From NCBI GenBank assembly GCA_023135255.1, contig JAGLTN010000043.1, positions 1 to 12,976 of the forward strand: a DNA stretch of 12,976 bases. Direction: 5' to 3'. Positions 7,450 through 12,976 of the stretch are shown here, piece after piece; position 1 is the stretch's first letter; each line of letters opens with the position of its first letter. The notes below the pieces were generated by a model, which saw only the letters and a list, made by a program, of their open reading frames with translations, did not search any database and was not told where the DNA came from. This DNA comes from Planctomycetota bacterium (lineage in GTDB: Bacteria > Planctomycetota > Phycisphaerae > Sedimentisphaerales > Anaerobacaceae). A program made the position numbers and the translations under genes.

Positions 7450-8040
7450 ATGGAAACAGTGACAACCTTATTACTGGCTTTTATATCAATAGTAATTGTA
7501 AACAATCTTGTGCTGACAAAGTTTCTCGGCATCTGTCCTTATCTTGGCGTGTCGGGCAGGATCGATATGGCTTTTGGAATGGGAATGGCAGTGACGTTTG
7601 TTGTCACTATCAGCGGGACGCTGACCTGGATGATAGATAACTGGATCCTTATGCCTTTAGGGCTTGAAGTGACAAGGTACATTTGCTTCATACTTGTCAT
7701 TGCTGGGGCGGTTCAGTTAGTAGAGATGTATCTGCGGAAATTTTTCCCGATGTTGTATGAAAGCTTCGGAATCTTTCTTCCTTTGATCACGACTAACTGC
7801 GCAATCCTTGGTTTGTGCCTTTTCATCAATCTTTGGGGAATTGACAGCCTGGTCGAGGCGGTAGTGCTGAGCTTTGGCGCTGGTGTCGGCTTTACAATGG
7901 CGATTTGCATAATGGCGGGGATCAGAGAAAAACTTAAATTTGTTGATGTGCCGGACTGCTTTGCCGGGGCACCGATAACCCTTATCACAGCGGGAATTTT
8001 AACACTGGCATTCATGGGCTTTGCGGGAATGATAAAATGA
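7450..8040 (+). CDS. rnfA: Rnf complex subunit RnfA
   Basis: Integral membrane subunit (196 residues) of the NqrE/RnfA family, paralogous to RnfE and inserted in the opposite orientation in known complexes. NNLVLTKFLGICPYLGVS (18-35) and PLITTNCAILGLCLF (111-125) are the family signatures. Cys29 and Cys117 are the predicted partners of RnfE Cys30 and Cys113 for the membrane Fe-S cluster. The start has AAAGGA (7436-7441) at 8 bases. The stop codon overlaps the rnfB start (ATGA at 8037-8040), implying coupled translation. Confidence 0.97.
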   Translation: METVTTLLLAFISIVIVNNLVLTKFLGICPYLGVSGRIDMAFGMGMAVTFVVTISGTLTWMIDNWILMPLGLEVTRYICFILVIAGAVQLVEMYLRKFFPMLYESFGIFLPLITTNCAILGLCLFINLWGIDSLVEAVVLSFGAGVGFTMAICIMAGIREKLKFVDVPDCFAGAPITLITAGILTLAFMGFAGMIK

Positions 8041-8876
8041 TTTTAGCTGATATTTTTGAACTATGGAAAAATGCTTATCCAGCGGGGCTGACGATGCTGG
8101 GGCTGGGCACTCTTTTCGCTGTTGTACTTCTGATAGCAAGTGAAAAACTCAAAGTAAAGCAAGACCCGAAAGTCGAGCAGATACTCGAATCGCTGCCTAA
8201 GATAGATTGCGGTGGATGTGGATATGCGGGCTGCGCTTCTTATGCAAAAGCTGTTGTCGGCGCCCCAAGCCTGATAGGCAAATGCGCACCTGGTGGAGAT
8301 GCTGTCTGCGAAAAAATAGCTGAAATTTTGAATTTGCAAATTTCCGGCGGAGGTCATCTATTAAGACCAATAATCCACTGCCGAGCACATACAGAAGACA
8401 AAACCGTCCTCGCCAAATATAAAGGTATCGGCACTTGCCTGGCTGCTAACGCTTTGGCAAATGTACAGGCATGTAAATTCGGTTGCCTTGGATTGAGCGA
8501 TTGTGTTGCTTCATGCAAATTCGACGCTTTAAAAATAATCGATGGGCTTGCGACTGTAGATTATGTCAAATGTACCGGTTGCAGCGCATGTGTATCTGCC
8601 TGTCCTCGCGACTTGATAGAGATGGTTCCGTTTAGTCAGGAAGATATGATGACCGTGGCATGTTCAAGTCAGGAAAGCGGCAAAAATACTCGTCAGATGT
8701 GCAAAGTCGGTTGCATCGGCTGCGGGCTGTGTGCGAAACTGACAGATCTGTTCACGATAGAAAATAACTGTGCTAAGATGGATTATGAAAAATATGCTCC
8801 ATCGGAAGCGACAGAGGCTGCTATGAAAAAATGTCCGACAAAAGTTATCGTAACCAAAGGCCCCGTTGCAAAATAG
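8037..8876 (+). CDS. rnfB: Rnf complex subunit RnfB, multi-cluster ferredoxin type
   Basis: Electron entry subunit that takes electrons from reduced ferredoxin. The 279-residue protein has an N-terminal membrane anchor (about 15-34), a 4Fe-4S domain with Cys58/61/66/83 in DCGGCGYAGC and beyond, and a clostridial-type ferredoxin region: Cys146/150/156/160 (C-x3-C-x5-C-x3-C) and Cys179/182/185/189 (C-x2-C-x2-C-x3-CP). A further Cys-rich stretch (Cys209, 222, 226, 229, 232, 245, 266) could hold another cluster or partner site. In all there are 22 cysteines. It is the last gene of the operon, and its stop lies 3 bases from the end of the opposing apbE, with no room for a terminator between them. 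Confidence 0.97.
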   Translation: MILADIFELWKNAYPAGLTMLGLGTLFAVVLLIASEKLKVKQDPKVEQILESLPKIDCGGCGYAGCASYAKAVVGAPSLIGKCAPGGDAVCEKIAEILNLQISGGGHLLRPIIHCRAHTEDKTVLAKYKGIGTCLAANALANVQACKFGCLGLSDCVASCKFDALKIIDGLATVDYVKCTGCSACVSACPRDLIEMVPFSQEDMMTVACSSQESGKNTRQMCKVGCIGCGLCAKLTDLFTIENNCAKMDYEKYAPSEATEAAMKKCPTKVIVTKGPVAK

Positions 8877-8879
8877 CTG

Positions 8880-10610
8880 TTATAAAAATTCTAATGTTCC
8901 AAAAAATTCTGGGTGATGGAAATCGGGTTTTGGTCTGTCAACAACTGACCATGTGAGCCAATGAGGTTTTGATGTTGCATCGGCGCATTTATAAAAATTA
9001 GCACGCCATTTCACACCTGCTTTGGGTTTGTCTATCCGGCTGTATTTACTTAGAAAATCAAAAGGCAACTTGTATTCTACTGTCCAATTGGTCGGGGTGT
9101 TTCTCTGGGGGATTATTATCTTATCTTCGCTGTGGTAAATTTGCATTTCGCTGAAGTCTTCTTCTGTTACGGGGTTTTCATCGACTCCGCGAGTTAGCTG
9201 ATGACGGAATAGCATTGTTCCGCCGCAATTGGTTTCTATGTTGAAGTAGCCTGTTTTTGTGTCCTGAGATGGTGTGAAGAAAAATTCTACGCAGCTGTCC
9301 TGACAGACACTGTCCTGATATTTTTCCGCGGTCGCAAGAATATAATTGTCCTCAACTTTGAAAATTACGTAGAGGTTTTCTTCGTCGTAGAGGAGTTTGG
9401 CCTGGGTATCTGGTTTGTGCTGGGGGGCAGTGCCCATGTGGTTATTGATTTTGATGGGGGTAACATTTTTCCAAACGCTGCCATCCCATAGGCCTTTGAT
9501 TTCTGGTTTGAGTGACGCTTTTTGAACCTGGTATGTTTTGTGCATTTGGTTGTCCTTTGTTAGGCTTTCTAAAATAATTTTGTCGACTCCGCTGGATTTT
9601 ATCAGTTCGCTGCCGGCTGATTCGATCAGTATTGCTTCGGTGCTGTCGAGCGACTCGATAAGTTTTAAACCCTTTTCGACGCCGAGAACAGATACCGAGG
9701 TCGCCAGTGCATCGGCATCTACAGCTTTTTCGCATATCACGGTAACGCTGCTAAGGCCTTCGCTGGCGGCTCCTTTATTGCGATCGATAATATGGCTATA
9801 TTTTTTTCCTTCGATCATTTCGAATCGCTGGTAGTCGCCGCTTGTCGCAACTGCCATATTATCAAGCTTTAAAACAAGCATTACCGAAGTCGCCAGCCCT
9901 ACCTGGTCCACTTTGGTGGGGTCCTGGAGGCCTACCATCCATTTATCTTTGCCGGGCTGAGGCTTGCCCCAACACATTATGTCACCACCTGCATCTACCA
10001 TTGCCCCGACTGCGCCGGCGGCTTGCATTGCTTCGATGGCCTGGTCGATGGCGTAGCCTTTTGCAATCGCGCCTAAATCGAGCTGCATTGCCTCGGCTTT
10101 GAATTTGACTGTCATATTGTTGGGGTCGATGATAAGTTTTTCGTAGCCTACTTTGGCTTTGGTTTGGTTTATCTGCAGGGCGGTTGGTAATTTGTCAGCC
10201 TTTTCAGCTTCACGCCAAAGTTTCACCATCGGCCCAACGGTGACATCAAAGGCGCCTGCGGTCAGTTTGCTGTATTCGATGCTCTTTAACAGAACGTCCA
10301 TGAAGGGGGGACTTATTTTGACGGGGGCCTTGAATGCGTTGTTGTTGACAGCTGATATCTCTGATTGCGGTTTGTAGGTGCTCATCAAGTCGTCAACCAT
10401 TTTGAACTTCTCAAAGGCTGCGTCGATGCTTTTGCGGGCGGTGGATTCGCTATCGGCGACTGCGATAATACGAACAAAAGTGCCCATTATGACCCGTTGG
10501 CCGCTATCGACATCGACTAATGAGCTGGCCTTTTTGTGCACTATCGCAATGCCTGTAAGAACGATCAGGGCAACAATTATATATATAATCCAATTTTTAG
10601 TTTTATTCAT
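8880..10610 (-). CDS. apbE: ApbE FMN transferase fused to a CBM9-like domain
   Basis: ApbE moves FMN from FAD to a threonine in target proteins such as RnfG and RnfD, outside the cytoplasmic membrane. An N-terminal hydrophobic segment (about 7-24) suggests an anchor or signal. Residues about 36-350 form the ApbE domain: MGTF (42-45), FDVTVGPMVKLW (121-132), LDLGAIAKGYAID (178-189), DAGGDI (206-211), ATSGDY (255-260), HIIDRNKG (273-280) and DADALAT (298-304) with metal-binding Asp300 and Thr304. Usual ApbE proteins end near residue 350; here some 220 more residues resemble a family 9-like carbohydrate-binding (CBM9/DOMON-like beta-sandwich) domain, with LWDGSVWKN (374-382), KLLYDEENLYVIFKVED (405-421) and SCVEFFFTP (439-447). 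The start has AAAGG upstream. Convergent with rnfB and divergent from the radical SAM gene. The ApbE call is firm; the extra domain is moderately sure and its ligand unknown. Confidence 0.93.
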   Translation of the reverse strand: MNKTKNWIIYIIVALIVLTGIAIVHKKASSLVDVDSGQRVIMGTFVRIIAVADSESTARKSIDAAFEKFKMVDDLMSTYKPQSEISAVNNNAFKAPVKISPPFMDVLLKSIEYSKLTAGAFDVTVGPMVKLWREAEKADKLPTALQINQTKAKVGYEKLIIDPNNMTVKFKAEAMQLDLGAIAKGYAIDQAIEAMQAAGAVGAMVDAGGDIMCWGKPQPGKDKWMVGLQDPTKVDQVGLATSVMLVLKLDNMAVATSGDYQRFEMIEGKKYSHIIDRNKGAASEGLSSVTVICEKAVDADALATSVSVLGVEKGLKLIESLDSTEAILIESAGSELIKSSGVDKIILESLTKDNQMHKTYQVQKASLKPEIKGLWDGSVWKNVTPIKINNHMGTAPQHKPDTQAKLLYDEENLYVIFKVEDNYILATAEKYQDSVCQDSCVEFFFTPSQDTKTGYFNIETNCGGTMLFRHQLTRGVDENPVTEEDFSEMQIYHSEDKIIIPQRNTPTNWTVEYKLPFDFLSKYSRIDKPKAGVKWRANFYKCADATSKPHWLTWSVVDRPKPDFHHPEFFGTLEFL

Positions 10611-10642
10611 ATAAGCCTTTCAACAAGTAAAACGGAGTATTG

Positions 10643-10671
10643 ATTCTAATTCTTAATTAAAGGTTATTCAA
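10643..10671 (-). promoter_or_regulatory. Promoter of apbE
   Basis: Read on the - strand, TTGAAT (10671-10666) and TAGAAT (10648-10643) are 17 bases apart. The start would lie near 10636, with a leader of about 25 bases carrying AAAGG (10620-10616). Its -35 overlaps where the -35 of the radical SAM gene should be. Confidence 0.5.
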
Positions 10672-10689
10672 CAATTCTTTTTTTTGCTG

Positions 10690-10695
10690 TATAAT
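10690..10695 (+). promoter_or_regulatory. -10 hexamer of the radical SAM gene
   Basis: Perfect TATAAT placed 6 bases before the ATG at 10702. Transcription would begin at or within a base of that ATG, suggesting a leaderless message. The -35 position (10667-10672, TTCAAC) is poor and overlaps the apbE -35 on the other strand. Confidence 0.45.
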
Positions 10696-10701
10696 GCCGC
10701 G

Positions 10702-12510
10702 ATGGATGAAAAAATGGTGAATATAATTGAAGATCAGATCAATGAGAAGGTTATGCCTTTTGTACGCAGGCCTGGCAGGTATATCGGCGGTGAAGTGAAC
10801 CAGATCAAGAAAGACCTTAGCAAATGCGAGCTTAGGGTGGCGATCTGCTTTCCGGATGTGTATGAAGTTGCGATGAGCAATAGCGGTATCGCGATAATTT
10901 ATGATATTCTTAACAGCTATGATGATATTGCGGCAGAGAGGGTTTTCTCGCCTTGGGTGGATGCGGAAGAATTGCTGCGAAAAGAAAAACTGCCTTTGTT
11001 TACGCTGGAATCGAAAGCGGATCTGAAAAGCTTTGATGTTATTGGGTTTAGTCTGACTAATGAGCTTTGCTATACTAATGTTTTGAATGTTATCGATTTG
11101 GCGGGGCTTGAGGTGCGGTCGGCGAAACGGGCGGAAAGTGATCCGATTGTTATTGCCGGCGGCGGGATGAGCAATTGTTGTGAGCCTATGGCGGAATTTA
11201 TCGACTTGTTTGTGATCGGTGAGGGTGAAGATGCTATAGTTGAGCTGGCGAATCTTATTAAGCAGGGCAAGGCCAAAGGGACATGTAAAGAAGATATACT
11301 TTTTGAGGCTGCGAAAAAATTTGAGTGGGCGTATGTGCCCCGCTTTTATGAGTTTGAATATGAAAACGACAAAGTGAAATCTTTTACAGCGAAACGGGAT
11401 GGGCTTGCGACGAGGTTTGAGAATTCGGTTGTGGAAGATTTTGAGAATGCGGCGATGGTGACAAAGCCTATCGTGCCTTTTGTCGAGGCTATTCAGGAAA
11501 GGGTCTGTGTCGAAGTGATGAGAGGCTGTCCGGGGCGGTGCAGATTTTGTCAGGCGAGTTTTTGTCGACGGCCTATACGGTTCCGGAGCAAGGAAAAGAT
11601 AATCGAAATCGCAAAAGCTGCTTACGAGGCGACGGGGTTTGATACGGTGAGCCTTTTGAGCCTATCGACGGCAGACTATCCGCAGTTGGAGGAGCTGGCA
11701 ACGGAATTGCATGACTACTTTAAGGAAAAACATGTTGGCTTGTCACTACCATCGCTAAGGGTCGATCAGCAGTTAAAGCTGCTGCCTGAGTTGGTGACGG
11801 GGGTTAGAAAATCGGGGCTGACGATTGCGATAGAGGCTGCGAGCGAAAGAGTTCGAAGGATCGTGAATAAATTTATCAAGGATGAAGATCTGTTTGCCGC
11901 GGTTGAAGCTGCTTACAAGGCTGGGTGGCAGAGGATCAAGCTTTACTTCATGGTTGGCTTGCCGGGAGAGACTGAGGAAGATATTAAGCAAATCGTTCAT
12001 CTGTCTTATAAGCTTGCTAAGCTTCGGAAAAAAATCGATAATAAGACTGCGAATATTAATGTTGCGGTCAGTTGGCTTGTGCCTAAGCCTCATACGCCTT
12101 TGGGCTTGTCGGGGCAACAGCGGCAAGGGTATTTCGACAAGGCTAAGCAGATGATCCTTGATGAGAAGTTTAAGCTTCGCGCGGGGTTTTTGCAGTTCAA
12201 ATTTCACGATATCCGGAGCAGCGTTCTGGAATCTGCGATAGGCAGAGGTGACCGAAGGCTCGGGAAAGTAATCGAATATGCGTGGAGAAACGGGGCGAGG
12301 TTTGATCTTTGGCGAGAGATGTTTGATTACCAGATATGGGAAAAGGCTTTTGCTAAGTATGATATGGATATTAATAAGCAGGCGGAAAAGAGCTTTGCTG
12401 AAGATGAGATTTTGCCCTGGGAGCATTTGGGTGGGCCTGATAAAGGGTATATTTTAGACCACTACCAGCAGGCAATGCAATTATGCCGAGAGGATGCTGG
12501 GGCGGAGTGA
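10702..12510 (+). CDS. B12-binding-like radical SAM protein (TIGR03960-type)
   Basis: A 602-residue protein from ATG 10702. Numbering below is from that ATG. The N-terminal half carries PGRYIGGE (24-31), LRVAICFPDVYEVAMSNSG and IVIAGGGMSNCCEP, with FVIGEGEDAIVELA, the layout of a cobalamin-binding-like domain. The radical SAM core follows, with RGCPGRCRFCQ giving Cys276/280/283 (C-x3-C-x2-C) for the [4Fe-4S]-SAM cluster, then AIEAASERVRRIVNK and FMVGLPGETEEDI. This pattern matches the uncharacterised radical SAM family TIGR03960, which in many clostridia is fused to or followed by a DUF2344 protein; no such partner is seen in the window. The reaction is unknown. A TTG at 10684 would add six residues but lies upstream of the -10 hexamer, so ATG 10702 is preferred; ATG 10714 is also possible. 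No Shine-Dalgarno is seen. Confidence 0.88.
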   Translation: MDEKMVNIIEDQINEKVMPFVRRPGRYIGGEVNQIKKDLSKCELRVAICFPDVYEVAMSNSGIAIIYDILNSYDDIAAERVFSPWVDAEELLRKEKLPLFTLESKADLKSFDVIGFSLTNELCYTNVLNVIDLAGLEVRSAKRAESDPIVIAGGGMSNCCEPMAEFIDLFVIGEGEDAIVELANLIKQGKAKGTCKEDILFEAAKKFEWAYVPRFYEFEYENDKVKSFTAKRDGLATRFENSVVEDFENAAMVTKPIVPFVEAIQERVCVEVMRGCPGRCRFCQASFCRRPIRFRSKEKIIEIAKAAYEATGFDTVSLLSLSTADYPQLEELATELHDYFKEKHVGLSLPSLRVDQQLKLLPELVTGVRKSGLTIAIEAASERVRRIVNKFIKDEDLFAAVEAAYKAGWQRIKLYFMVGLPGETEEDIKQIVHLSYKLAKLRKKIDNKTANINVAVSWLVPKPHTPLGLSGQQRQGYFDKAKQMILDEKFKLRAGFLQFKFHDIRSSVLESAIGRGDRRLGKVIEYAWRNGARFDLWREMFDYQIWEKAFAKYDMDINKQAEKSFAEDEILPWEHLGGPDKGYILDHYQQAMQLCREDAGAE

Positions 12511-12640
12511 TGCAAAGGTTGTATAAAGGTAAAAAAAGCGTTGCGGGTGGGTAATCTAGAGCAGTTTTGGGGGATTTGGCAATTTTGAGGTGGAAATTTC
12601 ATTAAATTGGCCAGATTTGCTGAAATCGGTTTTCAAAAAT

Positions 12641-12720
12641 TTGCCTTTTTTTGCCTTTTTTTCGGTTTTTTCCCCTTTTTTGTGAAAAATAACGAAAAAT
12701 AACGGTTTTTGAGCAAAAAT
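12641..12720. repeat. Helically phased A/T tracts (predicted curved DNA)
   Basis: Eight tracts of 5-7 T or A follow one another at almost exactly 10 bases: T at 12646-12652, 12656-12662, 12666-12671 and 12676-12681; A at 12685-12689 and 12695-12699; T at 12706-12710; A at 12715-12719. The spacers are short and GC-containing (GCC, CGG, CCCC, GTG, ACGG). Tracts in phase with the helix bend DNA in one direction, so strong static curvature is expected. Function unknown. Confidence 0.6.
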
Positions 12721-12854
12721 AACAGTGGGTAAATGGGGGTTTTGTGGGTTTTTGGGTTAAAAACGGGGATTATTTTTAAATTTTGGTGAAATTCGGGGTG
12801 AATTTTTGTGCTCGGCAGGGATTAAAGTGGGTTTTTGGGCGAATCGGCAGGATC

Positions 12855-12906
12855 TTTTCAATTTTTGCCGGATTTTACGGTTTTTTTTGGTTTTTTACGG
12901 TTTTTT
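12855..12906. repeat. Second run of phased T tracts
   Basis: T tracts of 4-8 bases centre near 12856, 12864, 12874, 12884, 12893 and 12903, again about 10 bases apart. TTTTACGG and TTTTTTACGG recur (12873-12880 and 12891-12900). It resembles the run at 12641-12720 and is probably part of the same curved region. Confidence 0.5.
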
Positions 12907-12910
12907 CAGA

Positions 12911-12956
12911 GAAATGACAAGAAATGATGAAAAATATCAGGAAATGACGAAAAATG
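12911..12956. repeat. Degenerate decamer tandem repeat
   Basis: Four and a half head-to-tail copies of a 10-base unit close to RAAATGAYRA: GAAATGACAA, GAAATGATGA, AAAATATCAG, GAAATGACGA, then AAAATG. It continues the 10-base period of the T-tract run before it. Confidence 0.55.
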
Positions 12957-12976
12957 TAAATTTGGTTGTCGGGAAA

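Larger units (their letters stand above)
12511..12976. other. Gene-free tail, low-complexity DNA
   Basis: After the radical SAM stop I find no reading frame with family character, no RNA gene and no clear terminator. The first part (12511-12640) is plain AT-rich DNA. From about 12641 onward the sequence is dominated by short T- or A-tracts separated by G/C-rich spacers. TCGGCAGG occurs twice (12812-12819 and 12844-12851). A weak stem, CGGCA (12845-12849) with TGCCG (12866-12870) across a 16-base loop, is followed by T-rich DNA but is too poor to call a terminator. The region runs off the window. Confidence 0.6.

Noticed and set aside
11773..12426. 217-codon - strand reading frame
   Set aside because: Antisense to the radical SAM gene; rich in Pro, Arg and Leu as expected of a shadow frame, with no ribosome binding site or context.
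12845..12890. Rho-independent terminator after the radical SAM gene
   Set aside because: The stem is only 5 bp with a 16-base loop, and it lies over 330 bases after the stop; the T-rich DNA is part of a longer repeated pattern.

Overview
The window reads as a chromosomal segment of an anaerobic, moderately low-GC bacterium. Three things point to a Planctomycetota/Phycisphaerae-like (Sedimentisphaerales-type) lineage: a clostridial-type rnfCDGEAB gene order, an ApbE fused to a CBM9-like domain, and a stand-alone TIGR03960-type radical SAM protein. The taxonomy is inferred from gene content only. All genes look intact. There is no transposon, integrase, CRISPR array, tRNA or rRNA that I can see.

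Layout: (1) glyA (serine hydroxymethyltransferase) and a divergent Gfo/Idh/MocA-like protein on the + strand. Each is preceded by nearly the same 47-base upstream element, which contains a 16-bp imperfect palindrome and ends in a -10-like hexamer, so the two may be co-regulated. (2) A lipoprotein M48 metalloprotease on the - strand, convergent with the oxidoreductase-like gene and divergent from the next operon. (3) A six-gene Rnf operon, rnfCDGEAB, led by a 97-residue membrane protein with a RseC-like Cys motif. The seven genes are tightly packed, with overlaps or gaps of 23 bases or less. (4) On the - strand, ending 3 bases from rnfB, an ApbE flavin transferase with an extra C-terminal CBM9-like domain. 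(5) On the + strand, divergent from apbE, a radical SAM protein with a B12-binding-like N-terminal region. (6) A 466-base gene-free tail with A/T tracts phased at about 10 bases and decamer repeats, which suggests intrinsically curved DNA.

Functionally the core is the Rnf complex. It is an ion-pumping ferredoxin:NAD+ oxidoreductase in the cytoplasmic membrane: RnfB takes electrons from ferredoxin, RnfC handles NAD(H), RnfA/E carry a predicted intramembrane Fe-S site, and RnfD/RnfG carry covalent FMN. ApbE is the enzyme type that attaches FMN to the RnfG and RnfD threonines, so its position beside the operon makes biochemical sense even though it is transcribed from the other strand. The small RseC-like protein probably serves assembly or function of the same complex; this is inferred from the Cys pattern, membrane topology and position.
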